From: Cohaesibacter celericrescens
Lineage (GTDB): Bacteria; Pseudomonadota; Alphaproteobacteria; Rhizobiales; Cohaesibacteraceae
Assembly: GCF_002866925.1 (NCBI RefSeq)
Contig: NZ_PKUQ01000047.1
Coordinates: 142,859-206,858 of the forward strand
Direction: 5' to 3'
DNA: 64,000 nt
The position numbers and the translations under genes are program-made. This document shows positions 37,535-46,721 of this stretch, one piece after another; position 1 is the stretch's first letter, and each line of letters starts with the position of its first letter. A model generated the notes under the pieces. It was not told where the DNA came from. It made no database searches and worked only from the letters and a program-made list of their open reading frames with translations.

Positions 37535-37778
37535 GAGGATAATCCACACAGATGGTTGTTAAATGATCATCCTAAGTTACTTAGAGTTTTATTCCATTTG
37601 GTGAATTGAAAGGGTTAACGCTTTGTTTTTTGGGAAAATTTTACTCAATATTTGGTTTTATATTACCAAGACGTAAATCTCGAAAATCCGGTAAGATAAA
37701 AACTTGTGAGGTCTTGTATCGGCGGGCAGGACACTGGCGTTCACGGGTGTGCTGAGAGGCACATGAAATCCATTGGTC

Positions 37779-39728
37779 TCAAGCCACTTTGGATTTTGAT
37801 TTGAGAGACTGGAGCACATCAAGCACAGCGTGGCTTTCGACAGGGCGCGAGAAATAGAAGCCTTGGACAAAGTCCGCACCCAATGCGTTCAAGATATCGA
37901 GTTCATCTGCCGTTTCAACACCTTCGGCAATGCTCTTCAGCCCCATATCTTTGGCAAAGGTGAGTAGCGATTTTACAATCTTGTAGTTGGTGCTGCCTAC
38001 ACTGATCTTCGAGATGAAGCTACGATCGATTTTGATCGTGTTCAATGGGAGGGCATGCAGTCGGGAAAGATTGGAATAACCGGTTCCAAAATCATCAAGG
38101 GAAATCGAACACCCCATTTGACGCAGCTTGTCGAGCATATTTTGTGCTTGTGACAGGTCTTCACCCAGAGCTGTTTCTGTCACTTCGAAATCGATATTCC
38201 GGGGACTGATCTGACACCGGCCAATAATTGCCATGAGCTTCAGAATGGTCAATTCACTTGAGATGTCATGCGCTGAAAGATTGAAAGACAGGCGTATGTT
38301 TGCTGGCCAGTCAACCGCTTCTGCAAGCGATTTTTCGAACATTGTGCATGTGATTGCACTGATGATTCCTGCTTGCTCTGCAATGGGAACAAATTCACTG
38401 GGAGGTACCCATCCCAATGAGGGGCTTTGCCAACGGGCCAACGCCTCCATGGCAACAACCTGATTGGTTTTTGCATCAATGATGGGCTGGAAAACTGGAT
38501 GAATTTCTTCATTCAGATCCGCCACCTTGAGGGTGTGCAATATCTCTGCTTCCCGATGGAAGCCTTTTGCATGATCCCAGGAAAACAGCTGGCAGGTGCC
38601 GCGATCGAACCTCTTGCCCCGGTATAAAGCGTGATCTGCCTGGTCCAACAATTCTGCAGCTGTTGTGTCTTTGATTGATCTAGTTGCGATGCCGACAGTG
38701 CCTGAGACCGCAACGGTAAGGTCCCCAATTTTAAAGGGGGCTTTCAAGGCTGTGCAGAGCTGATTTCCAAATGCGCGAAGGCCTTCTTCATCTGCGACAT
38801 CCATTACAATAAAGGCGAATTCATCCCCACCAAGGCGAAAGAGGCAATAGTTTGTTCTGGTTTGCTGCAAAGATTGCAGTCGAGATCCTACTGCGTGTAG
38901 AAGCTTATCACCAATCTGGTGGCCATAAAGATCATTCACAGGCTTGAAGCCATCGAGATCAATGATGCCAGCCGCAAGGCTATGGTGACTGATGTCTTGG
39001 TCTCGTATCCGCTTTTCGAGCTGAGTATGAAAGGCGCGCCGGTTGGCAAGCCCCGTCAAACTGTCGATATTGGCCAATTGTTCGTTTTCGTTTATCAGAG
39101 CAAGGGACCTCTGTTGTTCCTGAATCATGCCACAAAAATTTTTGTTGTTGATGTGCATGATTATCAGCATGCCCACACATACGATTGATACGTTAAGTGC
39201 CGTTGCAGAGAAGAACGCAATATTCTGAGAAACGAAAAAAAGAATAAATGTGCCATTCACAATTACGGTAACGAACTTTGCAGCTTGTGGCAGGTATGAC
39301 AGGCAAAATATGCAAGAAATGACTGTAATTGCCATGTAAAATGCCACATGAGAACGCTGGTAAGCGTTTCCATAGTCAAACAATAATACAGCCCAACTGG
39401 AAAAGAAAATCGACAGAATGACCGCATTTCTATTTATTGAATTCAGACGACGGACCAAAGTTTCAACTTTGAGTTCATCAGGCCGAATTTGCCACCAGCT
39501 TACGGCTCTTATTATGCTGAGGATGGTTAGAATGCATGGCGTATAGAGGGTCAGATAATCTGGAGCGATACCGAAGTGGGTATAGGCAAGGGCCCATGAG
39601 CTGAAAAGCAAAATGAAATACATCAAAGGCAGATGACGGGACATCGCTTTGGTTTGGGCGCGGATCAAAACGGGATCTGAATCATCAATTTTGAACAGAT
39701 TTTCTAATTTATTTAGAAAAGTTCCCAT
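37779..39728 (-). CDS. Membrane GGDEF-EAL cyclic-di-GMP signalling protein
   Basis: A 649-residue protein. About six transmembrane helices occupy residues 30-195 and probably form a sensory domain. A GGDEF domain follows, with the intact motif LGGDEFAF near residue 297, then an EAL domain with MEALARW near residue 427 and the later metal-binding and catalytic segments NIDFEVTETAL, ISLDDFGTGYSNL and KIDRSFI. Both active sites look complete, so it could make and degrade cyclic-di-GMP. The gene is isolated between the aminoacyl-carrier operon and the antiporter. The signal is unknown. Confidence 0.93.
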   Translation of the reverse strand: MGTFLNKLENLFKIDDSDPVLIRAQTKAMSRHLPLMYFILLFSSWALAYTHFGIAPDYLTLYTPCILTILSIIRAVSWWQIRPDELKVETLVRRLNSINRNAVILSIFFSSWAVLLFDYGNAYQRSHVAFYMAITVISCIFCLSYLPQAAKFVTVIVNGTFILFFVSQNIAFFSATALNVSIVCVGMLIIMHINNKNFCGMIQEQQRSLALINENEQLANIDSLTGLANRRAFHTQLEKRIRDQDISHHSLAAGIIDLDGFKPVNDLYGHQIGDKLLHAVGSRLQSLQQTRTNYCLFRLGGDEFAFIVMDVADEEGLRAFGNQLCTALKAPFKIGDLTVAVSGTVGIATRSIKDTTAAELLDQADHALYRGKRFDRGTCQLFSWDHAKGFHREAEILHTLKVADLNEEIHPVFQPIIDAKTNQVVAMEALARWQSPSLGWVPPSEFVPIAEQAGIISAITCTMFEKSLAEAVDWPANIRLSFNLSAHDISSELTILKLMAIIGRCQISPRNIDFEVTETALGEDLSQAQNMLDKLRQMGCSISLDDFGTGYSNLSRLHALPLNTIKIDRSFISKISVGSTNYKIVKSLLTFAKDMGLKSIAEGVETADELDILNALGADFVQGFYFSRPVESHAVLDVLQSLKSKSKVA

Positions 39729-39945
39729 TATTAGTTTGCCTTTTTGCTCGTGCAGTTGACGCCGGAAATTCCAATATCAGGACAGAGTATATCGAACTGA
39801 GAAATATTTGGTAAACTCTGAAGATCTTTGGTTCAATTATTGAATTGAAGATCAAAGCAAATGCAATTTTTTTTATACTTTAATGCTTATTAAGCCCTTC
39901 CTCAGAGGAACCTGTGCTCACATCTGTGAGACGTCCATCAGGACT

Positions 39946-42525
39946 TCACTGTGAGGCGCTTTCGTCTGGCTGTTTTGCCGTCTCAATCAAAATCTGTTTA
40001 AGCTGTTTGGCCAATGCATTGATATCAGTCTCGAAGATCTCTGGTGGCAATTGGATACCAGTCTTTGCAGCGCTTTGAAGGACTGCATCTCTAAAAGAGG
40101 CTTCGGATTTAAACAGTTTTACGAATTTTTTGGCGTCGAGCGTGAAGATTGTACAATATCCGACTGCGGTTACTTTTGCTGGTTGCCGATAGCGGGCCAA
40201 GATTGATAATTGCCCAAACATCTCGCCATTGTTCAGACGAGTTTTCTTTCCGTTGGTTGCGATAATCACGGAGCCAGAGGCAATGAACCAGACTTCCCGA
40301 GCTGAATATTCACGTTTGATCAGGCGTTGGCCGGGCATCGCATAAATTGTACGCAAGCTTCGGATCAGTGATTTTCGTTGTTTGTCGGCCAATTTTGCAA
40401 AGGCTGGATAATTGGCGACAATACTGGTGGCTTGCTCCTTGAGATTCAAAACAGGGCGCTGGCTCAGTTGTTGACGTCGCTCTTCAATCTGGGTGCCCAA
40501 GGTGCTCTTTAATTCAAAGCCTATAAGTCCGTCTTCTGAGAAGGCATCATATTCACGCTTTTCCAGCTGCAAAGTCGTGCGACGGATCAATCTGCGTTCC
40601 AGGTCTTCTGCGTAGCCAGGAAATTGCAACCGCAGTAATTCGAGCTCATGATGTGTTTCGTCTATCCTGCGGCTGAGCAGTTCATGGAGTAAATTTGCGA
40701 TGCGTCGTCCGTGGATGCGCCGAACGCGGTTGTCAATGAAGCTGTCCAGATTGGGCAAGATCATGCCAAGCGATACCAGCACCTCAAATCGGGATTCGAT
40801 CACACGAGCCAGAGGTCTTCTTATTCCCAGATAATTGTGCAATATCATCGCGATCCGAAACTTCCGGCCTACTTGATAGGCCCGTCGCGCAGCCTCTCGA
40901 TAACCAATTCGCCCTTTGGCTTGCGTGGCCTCGATGATATAATCTGTTTCCAGTAACAATCGTTCAGCCAAGTCTGCCGAGATAACCTGTTCCCTGAATT
41001 CCTCCAGTACGGTGTCTCTTTCGTGCGCGGCGAGAGCGACCAAGCCCAGTGTAATCCGATCGCGATCAAGAATCTGGTCAATATTGTCGGTTGATGCCAC
41101 AGCGTTATCCAGCCGTGCTGCAAATTGTTTGGCTTCGTCTCGCACAATTTCGTGGGTTAATCCGAAACTGCGTGCCGTTTTGGCGACCCTTTCACGAACC
41201 GTCTGCAATGCCACGGCAATGACCTGATTGCTCAAAGCGATATCCAGCGAACTGAGCCGATCAAGCCCCAGTTTGGCAATTGCCCATTGAAGGGTCGTTC
41301 CTTGAACTATGAGGGTGAAGAGCGTGAACCCGGTTGCGATAATACCGACCTGATGTTTGATGTCATCGGGTATAAAGCGGTTTTCTGTTACAGCCAGAGC
41401 CAACGTCAATGTAACAGAACCGCGCAATCCTCCCCAGAGAATGGCAACGCAATAGCGAGGCTCAATGTGAGGAGAGGCCTTGATTAATGCGAGCAATGGC
41501 AGCAAACCAAACAGAATTAGAGCGCGCGCAGCGAGTGCTGCAATGACGACCACGCCAACCAAGATAAGGTCATAGGGCGTAAAGTTGGTCATGAGCCTGG
41601 GAATGAAGATAGCCGCGAGTATAAAGATCAGCGCGCCTGCCCAATGGGATAACAAGTCCCAAGTGTCGCGCAATTGAACATTCAATGATGGGGTGAAGCG
41701 AGACGTCATATGCAGATTAAGGGTCAGTCCTGCGACGACGACGCCGATGACACCGGATGCGGCCAGTTGTTCTGCTAACAAATAGGTCAATGACGGAACT
41801 GCCACAGAAACCGATATTTGCCCCTTGGGATAGGATGACATTCTGGCGATGATCTCTACGGTTATCCTGCCAACGACAAAGCCAGCGGCAGCGCCTCCGG
41901 CGATGATCCAGGGAAACTGAAGCAAGGCTTCGCCAATGTCCGGATTCTTTTCATTCAGAGTGACAAAGGCCAGAAACAAAGAAGAAAACGCGATTGCTGC
42001 TGCGTCATTAAGCAAGCTTTCTCCTTCAACAATGCGCGCGAGTCTTTGCGGTGCTGATGTGCCTTTGAAAATAGACACCACGGCGGACGGGTCCGTGGTG
42101 GAGACGATCGCACCAATCAACAAGCACGCTGCCAAGGATATGTTGGTGCTAAAAGAATAGAGTGAGATGCCAACTGCCAGCATTGCCACAACGACGGCGA
42201 CAATCGCGAGAATCAGGATTGGTACCCAATCATCCAACATGCGTCTTACGTTGATATTCAAGGCCAACTGGAACACCAATAGTGGCAGAAAAACCGAAAG
42301 AAAGATGCTTGATCGCATAGGGAGATTAAGGATGGCGAGAGCCAGAGGATTGAGAGCATCCGTCAAATCTGTGCGCCACAAGAACGCCGCAGCCGCCCCG
42401 ATCGCAATGCCCATTGCAGCCAGAAAAACCGAATAAGGCAGGCGTAGTCGGGCAGCCAAAGGCTCGCTTATGCCGATAACAAAGAAGATGCCTACAGAAA
42501 TGGCTATCAGGATCGTCAGATTCAT
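39946..42525 (-). CDS. Na+/H+ antiporter (CPA1/NhaP type) with cyclic-nucleotide-binding C-terminal domain
   Basis: An 859-residue protein. Residues 1-420 hold about twelve transmembrane helices of the CPA1 exchanger family, with LIGAIVSTTDPSAVVSIFK and GESLLNDAAAIAFSSLF containing the conserved aspartates of the ion site, and RYCVAILWGGLRGSVTLTLALAV. A long cytoplasmic region follows (430-680), then a cNMP-binding-like beta-roll (about 690-820: MPGQRLIKREYSAREVWFIASGSVIIA, GEMFGQLSILARYRQPAKVTAVGYCTIFTL). It probably exchanges Na+ or K+ for H+ under control of a cyclic nucleotide or another ligand. It is monocistronic. Confidence 0.92.
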   Translation of the reverse strand: MNLTILIAISVGIFFVIGISEPLAARLRLPYSVFLAAMGIAIGAAAAFLWRTDLTDALNPLALAILNLPMRSSIFLSVFLPLLVFQLALNINVRRMLDDWVPILILAIVAVVVAMLAVGISLYSFSTNISLAACLLIGAIVSTTDPSAVVSIFKGTSAPQRLARIVEGESLLNDAAAIAFSSLFLAFVTLNEKNPDIGEALLQFPWIIAGGAAAGFVVGRITVEIIARMSSYPKGQISVSVAVPSLTYLLAEQLAASGVIGVVVAGLTLNLHMTSRFTPSLNVQLRDTWDLLSHWAGALIFILAAIFIPRLMTNFTPYDLILVGVVVIAALAARALILFGLLPLLALIKASPHIEPRYCVAILWGGLRGSVTLTLALAVTENRFIPDDIKHQVGIIATGFTLFTLIVQGTTLQWAIAKLGLDRLSSLDIALSNQVIAVALQTVRERVAKTARSFGLTHEIVRDEAKQFAARLDNAVASTDNIDQILDRDRITLGLVALAAHERDTVLEEFREQVISADLAERLLLETDYIIEATQAKGRIGYREAARRAYQVGRKFRIAMILHNYLGIRRPLARVIESRFEVLVSLGMILPNLDSFIDNRVRRIHGRRIANLLHELLSRRIDETHHELELLRLQFPGYAEDLERRLIRRTTLQLEKREYDAFSEDGLIGFELKSTLGTQIEERRQQLSQRPVLNLKEQATSIVANYPAFAKLADKQRKSLIRSLRTIYAMPGQRLIKREYSAREVWFIASGSVIIATNGKKTRLNNGEMFGQLSILARYRQPAKVTAVGYCTIFTLDAKKFVKLFKSEASFRDAVLQSAAKTGIQLPPEIFETDINALAKQLKQILIETAKQPDESASQ

Positions 42526-43346
42526 TCATATATCTCGCACGCGTCTTTTGCCTGTGGGGTCATTAGGCTTTGTCGCAATTCTCATATTCGTTCGTGGAAA
42601 CGGCATTTGCAGAAATGCCGATTGACCGCGGGTTGGGGTTCGTTGTTATTGGCTTATGAACCGCATGGTACTGTCAATCAGTGTAACAGAAACAGAATGG
42701 GCTGTGTCCAAGCTGAAGCATCTTCGAAATTAAAGTGTGCACACTCTTTGTGTCGTGAGATGGGGATCAGTCTCCCCCATTGCTATTTGTCTCCATTCAC
42801 ATTCAAAAAAATAACGGATTACTTTAAAGAATTCCTTTTCAACGCTGTTTGGGCACCGTTGGTGTAGAATTGTCCTATTGCTGCTTAATTGACTGATCCG
42901 TAACGATTTTCGTCATTTTCGCTCTTTGTTGTTACCACATGCAGAAAAGTGTCAATTGTATTGAGGAGAATAGTGTTTTTTCTTTGTCTTATGGACCCGT
43001 TTCTCTATCCGGAAAGCTATCAATAAAGGGCTTTCGCATGGGGGGGAGGCATTCTCAACGATAGGTATCGCGGTTTGGAGTTTTGAAATAGTGAAAGAGA
43101 TTTATCATACAAATTGATAAAAGCATCGGAAATTCAAGTGTTTCGTTCTGTCCACAGATCGTGTGATTTAGGCGAGGCTTGCACGCCAATTTGGTCGATA
43201 TCATCGCGCCAAACGGCCAGTCGGGCCGGAAAAAGATGCTTGTATAGGTGACGAAACCAGACAAAACTGGTATCAAAACCTCATAGCCCTATGGCAAGGC
43301 GCCGAATGTGGGCGGATACCTCTGAATGCGAATAGGGAGAGAACCA
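42526..43346. other. Long non-coding interval before the GlcG-like gene
   Basis: About 820 bp with no reading frame that I trust. It contains a perfect short hairpin at 42601-42620, a second possible stem (ATGGGG against CCCCCAT near 42758-42782), AT-rich promoter-like DNA, and a run of seven G residues near 43039. It could hold a small RNA or decayed gene remnants, but nothing is recognisable. Confidence 0.5.
42601..42620. repeat. Perfect hairpin in intergenic DNA
   Basis: CGGCATTT (42601-42608) and AAATGCCG (42613-42620) form a perfect 8 bp stem around GCAG, 76 bp upstream of the leftward antiporter gene. No T-run follows. It may be an operator, an RNA structure or a coincidence. Confidence 0.35.
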
Positions 43347-43748
43347 ATGCGTACGGTCGAACAAATAGAACTTGCTGATGCTACCGCTGCGGTGGCTGCT
43401 GCTAAGGCTGAGGCTACATCGAACGGCTGGGCTGTGAGTGTGGCCGTAACCGATGCGGGTGGGCATTTGTTGGCTTATGAGCGCATGGACGGTGCCGCTG
43501 CTTCTTCCGGTGAGATTGCGTGTGAAAAGGCTCGTACGTCGTCTATCTTTCGTGCGCCGACTGGCGGGCTTGAAGATAAAATTAAAGACCGGCTGGCAAT
43601 CCTGAGCCTGCCAAACGGAATGCCGATGCGAGGTGGTATTCCAATTGTTGTGAATGGCACCGTAGTTGGGGCTGTGGGCGTTTCAGGCCTTGCGCCGCAT
43701 CAAGACGATCAAGTCGCAACGGCGGCTGTTGCCATGTTGTCTGCATAA
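43347..43748 (+). CDS. GlcG/HbpS-family protein
   Basis: A 133-residue protein of the heme-degrading/HbpS-like (GlcG) family. It matches through AAVAAAKAEATSNGWAVSVAVTDAGGHLLAYERMDGA, ACEKARTSSIFRAPT and MRGGIPIVVNGTVVGAVGVSG, which is the typical three-part pattern. It starts at the ATG at 43347 after GGGAGAG. There is no signal peptide. Family members bind small ligands such as heme or corrinoids, or are linked to glycolate and diol metabolism; no neighbour narrows the role here. Confidence 0.85.
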   Translation: MRTVEQIELADATAAVAAAKAEATSNGWAVSVAVTDAGGHLLAYERMDGAAASSGEIACEKARTSSIFRAPTGGLEDKIKDRLAILSLPNGMPMRGGIPIVVNGTVVGAVGVSGLAPHQDDQVATAAVAMLSA

Positions 43749-44084
43749 GGCTGCAAGGCTGAAGGGTAGAGTATTGCCGGTAAAGGGTAGATCCTGTTTG
43801 CAATTGTAATTGGGGGGTGGGAATCGTCATGAGCCATATTGGGTTGTGATGAAACACCTTGTCCATTCTCACCTACAGGTGATTTCCATTGTCTTAGTGA
43901 CTATTTACCGTATTTGACGAATTAACCCCGGTTAACAACACGCTCTTTGTTTGGGGAATACTCATGTCTGTCAATTTGAAAACAGGCAATGATAATGCTG
44001 TGCCCTGACGATCGGGAACACTGCATTATCAATTACAATTCCATAGGCAGCGCCGTGCAGCAAATGCATTCGCGATTGTTTTTC
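43749..44084. other. Intergenic region between GlcG-like and TetR genes
   Basis: About 340 bp between convergent genes. It contains the symmetrical sequence TTAACCCCGGTTAA near 43923, whose arms TTAACC/GGTTAA flank two C residues. I see no gene. Confidence 0.45.
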
Positions 44085-44696
44085 TTATGATACCGCACCC
44101 TCCATAATGGGTGGATCCTCCGTCAAATCCGATGCTGTGTTGACCAGCATGGTGAGAATAGTTGCCTTGAGGGTAGGGAGGTAAGCATTGAGCATTTCGT
44201 GCGTCATCGGCGAGACTTTTAGACTGGCACAGATGAAAATGACAAATGTTGCAAATTGCGCAGGAGATTGTCCTATTTCTCCCAGCTTATCCGCATAGGG
44301 TAGAAAAAACTCTGACAGAAACTGAAAGTCTGCCTGCTCGATTTTCTTGATTGCAGGATGACCGTTGATTTCAGGATTGGCCCATATTTCGAATATATTT
44401 GGTTCCATATTGATCCGCTCGAAAGGAATGACCACCCTTTCGTCTAAATAGACATCCAACTGTTCACTTAGAGATTTGCACTCTACCAGCCGCCGTTTGA
44501 TTGATTGAAGACGGTGCATCTCATTGTGACAAATGACTTCAGCAATAACATTTTCCTTACAGCCCATAACGGAATAAATCGTTTGTCGCGACAAGCAGGC
44601 CGCTTTGGCTATGTCGCCCATAGTTGTCTTCTGAAAACTTTGTCGCTTTGCAACAGCTCCTGCTGCCTGGATAATTATTTCTTTGGTATCTGCCAT
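44085..44696 (-). CDS. TetR-family transcriptional regulator
   Basis: A 203-residue TetR protein. The helix-turn-helix is clear: SFQKTTMGDIAKAACLSRQTIYSVMGCKENVIAEVI. The C-terminal helical domain would bind an unknown ligand. The start may be the ATG at 44696 or a TTG two codons earlier; neither has a good ribosome binding site. A cluster of TTATGTAA/TTACATAA half-sites at 44929-44962 is the best candidate operator. Confidence 0.85.
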   Translation of the reverse strand: MADTKEIIIQAAGAVAKRQSFQKTTMGDIAKAACLSRQTIYSVMGCKENVIAEVICHNEMHRLQSIKRRLVECKSLSEQLDVYLDERVVIPFERINMEPNIFEIWANPEINGHPAIKKIEQADFQFLSEFFLPYADKLGEIGQSPAQFATFVIFICASLKVSPMTHEMLNAYLPTLKATILTMLVNTASDLTEDPPIMEGAVS

Positions 44697-44882
44697 GTTC
44701 AATATGTCTGCCGACCAAGTGCGCGCCCCCTAAGTGATGGTCGGGACGCGCCTGTCGCCACCCCTCAGTGGTTTCGAGTGCTTACTTCTTGTTTCAACAA
44801 GTTGCCTTTACGAACGCGCAAAAGCCTTTCCAAAAATTAATATACAAAAACAGTTATTTTGTAAATTAAACACATGTCATCT

Positions 44883-44911
44883 TGACAAAACAAATCCAAA
44901 TGTCTATCTTT
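44883..44911 (+). promoter_or_regulatory. Sigma-70-like promoter
   Basis: TTGACA (44883-44888) and TATCTT (44906-44911) are separated by 17 bp, close to the bacterial consensus. Transcription would start near 44918 and run rightward straight into the operator array at 44929-44962. Confidence 0.55.
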
Positions 44912-44928
44912 AGTTTACAAAATGCAGA

Positions 44929-44962
44929 TTATGTAATTTACATAAATCAAAATATGTAAATT
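44929..44962. promoter_or_regulatory. Overlapping inverted repeats, candidate TetR operator
   Basis: TTATGTAA (44929-44936) and TTACATAA (44938-44945) form a perfect palindrome with a one-base centre. The right half is shared with a second perfect inverted repeat: AATTTACATA (44935-44944) against TATGTAAATT (44953-44962), with an 8-base spacer. Three half-sites in 34 bp immediately downstream of a strong promoter suggest tight repression by two regulator dimers. Confidence 0.6.
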
Positions 44963-45308
44963 CAACGCTAACAAACCTCTGAGAGCAAAACTCAACATCT
45001 GGACGAAGCTAGCGAATTACTCTGAAGGAAGGACTGCGGTCCTGAGGCGTTCGCATTGGCATCAATGGTAAATTTCCAGCGAGGCTCTCTAACGGTTTTA
45101 GGTGATTGCATTCTGAAACACAAAGTAAGACGGGCTTAATGCCGATCAGTAGAAAAGTATATCTTATGATTGGGTTTGAGTTGTTGTTTAAGGATTGTCT
45201 TTTTAACTGCTTGCGACACATGCAGACAGACTATCACACTATAACAAAACCCGTTTAATTTGAGATGAAATATCGAATTTTTCGAGATAACATAAGAGGA
45301 ACAAAACG

Positions 45309-45611
45309 ATGAAAAAAATAGCTACCGCTCTTTCCGTAATTGCCATCAGTGCTATTGCTTCAACTACTTTTGCTTCAGCAGCACAGCATGTAGACAGCCA
45401 TAGCCTAACAGGATCTCAGGTGAAACAACTTGTTCAAGAACAGGGTAGTGTTCTTCTGGATACAGGTCCAAATCTGTTTGATCGTTATGTGGCAAATGGT
45501 TCTTACTGTACCCTATTGGGTGAACATGCCGAGCCTGCTTATGTCCCAACTGCTAATTCCAGCTCTGAATTTGTCGGTTATACTTGTCAGGCCAACCATG
45601 ACAACAGCTAA
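45309..45611 (+). CDS. Small secreted protein of unknown function
   Basis: A 100-residue protein with a clear Sec signal peptide (residues 1-25, cleavage near FASA-AQ). The mature part of about 75 residues has two cysteines (67 and 93) that could form one disulfide, and a pattern QGSVLLDTGPNLFDRYVANGSYC...PAYVPT...FVGYTC. From memory, this resembles small secreted proteins found in many alphaproteobacteria. An AAGAGGAAC ribosome binding site precedes the ATG. No function is known, and it is monocistronic in AT-rich DNA. Confidence 0.75.
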   Translation: MKKIATALSVIAISAIASTTFASAAQHVDSHSLTGSQVKQLVQEQGSVLLDTGPNLFDRYVANGSYCTLLGEHAEPAYVPTANSSSEFVGYTCQANHDNS

Positions 45612-45730
45612 AAGCTAAAGCAATTAGCTTGCCCCCGCTTAGGGGTATTATAAACCCCGCAGACTATCCGCCACGGCAATGCATCATACGATGGCTCTGC
45701 TGTGGTGGATTTTTATTGTCATGAGAAAGC

Positions 45731-46240
45731 TGGACTTGCACCGATAAAGTGGAGAGTTGACCTCTCGTTTTATGCAGCCATGCTTTCAAACTTCACTGGG
45801 CTGATGTTACACAGGTATGAATGTCTGCGACGTGGATTATAAAAGCCGTTGATGTAACCGAACAAGTCGTTTTGAGCTCGTTCTCTGGTTTCATATTGGT
45901 TTCTCCAGATTAATCCTGCTTTCAGTGATTTAAAGAATGTCTCAACGACAGCATTATCATAACAATTTCCCTTGTCCTGCATCAACCGCCCGACGCGACG
46001 TTCGCCATTGACGATACCTTGCTCCTGAAGCTCCTCGGTCATTCGCTTGCGTCCATAGGCTCGGCAGTTCCGGGCATGTTCGCTGCGAATATGGGCCAGT
46101 TCCTTGTCCTTATCGTCATGCGGACCACTCATCAATTCAGCGTCCTTGTGACTGGTAATCCATTTGCACAGTGTTGAAAGCCCAATACCCAGATCGTCCG
46201 CAACTTGTTGCTGTGTCAATCCGCTGCTCTGCACTATGGC
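45731..46240 (-). mobile_element. Internally deleted IS3-family element
   Basis: A remnant of an IS3-family insertion sequence. One end looks preserved: TGGACTTGCACCGATAAAG at 45731 resembles IS3-family terminal repeats ending TGGAC. The opposite end is missing or unrecognisable; homology fades near 46240, where a fragment of another gene begins. The element is about 0.5 kb instead of the usual 1.2-1.5 kb. Confidence 0.7.
45770..46234 (-). pseudogene. IS3 transposase remnant (OrfA-OrfB fused by deletions)
   Basis: A 154-codon open frame joins pieces of both IS3 proteins: the OrfA helix-turn-helix (SGLTQQQVADDLGIGLSTLCKWI), a short piece of OrfB (HARNCRAYGRKRMTEEL to RVGRLMQDKG), and the OrfB C-terminus (NCYDNAVVETFFKSLKAGLIW to NGFYNPRRRHSYL). 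The region carrying the first two catalytic aspartates of the DDE integrase is gone; only the glutamate in VVETFF remains. The first codons of OrfA are also missing. Transposase activity is not expected. Confidence 0.82.
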
Positions 46241-46360
46241 CTCTCTCAGCCCAACGTTGCTAGTGTTCTGATCGGCACAGGGAAGGTTTCATCCCATAAG
46301 AGCAACCTAGACGCTCTGTCTGCAAATATGCCAAAGGAACTGGCCGATAAGATTTTCTGA
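46241..46360 (+). pseudogene. C-terminal fragment of an aldo/keto reductase
   Basis: Forty codons ending at TGA (46358-46360) read LSQPNVASVLIGTGK, then VSSHKSNLDALSANMP and KELADKIF. This matches the C-terminal end of aldo/keto reductases, where SVLIGTG and the spaced N-x-x-AL motif occur. There is no upstream remainder; the frame meets the IS3 remnant at its left edge, so the rest was lost with the insertion or a later deletion. Confidence 0.6.
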
Positions 46361-46721
46361 GGGTAATCTGGAGGGGCTTTTCTACGAGATCGACAATTGA
46401 AAATATACACGATGTTTGCTTTGCAAGAAAAGGTTGGTTCTTTTAAAATCTCGTGATCCGAAGGATGTTCCTACGGTATCCATCCTCTGATGGCAGCTAA
46501 TGGGAATCTTCGTTGCGATTCTGGATTTCTGATGAGTGGCCTGTTAGGGCCGTCCTTTCCATTCGAAAAGATGCTGCAACTGATAGAAGCAATCGCGCTG
46601 CGAAGGTCTTGAGAGGGCTCTGACCTGTCCTTTGCAGTGCTGCATTGAAGTCTCCTTGAAGCGGATACTCGCCCTGCATCGAAACGCACGGTCTGATTTC
46701 AACCACCGGAGTGAAACTAGA
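46361..46721. other. Intergenic region between AKR fragment and LysR gene
   Basis: About 360 bp. Two overlapping leftward frames of about 70 codons exist (46471-46706), but neither resembles a known protein or has a good start site. It is probably decayed sequence. Confidence 0.4.

Larger units (their letters stand above)
44697..45308. other. AT-rich non-coding interval with a strong promoter and no recognisable leading gene
   Basis: About 610 bp of AT-rich DNA between the TetR gene and a small secreted-protein gene. It contains the promoter and operator described separately, then about 350 bp without a trustworthy reading frame. It could be a long 5' leader, a small RNA locus or the scar of a lost gene. 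Confidence 0.5.

Noticed and set aside
43923..43936. TTAACCCCGGTTAA as a regulatory operator
   Set aside because: It is a short symmetrical sequence between convergent genes, where no promoter is expected.
45009..45221. Leftward frame of 70 codons in the AT-rich interval
   Set aside because: It has no signal or domain and lies in the leader of the probable promoter at 44883.
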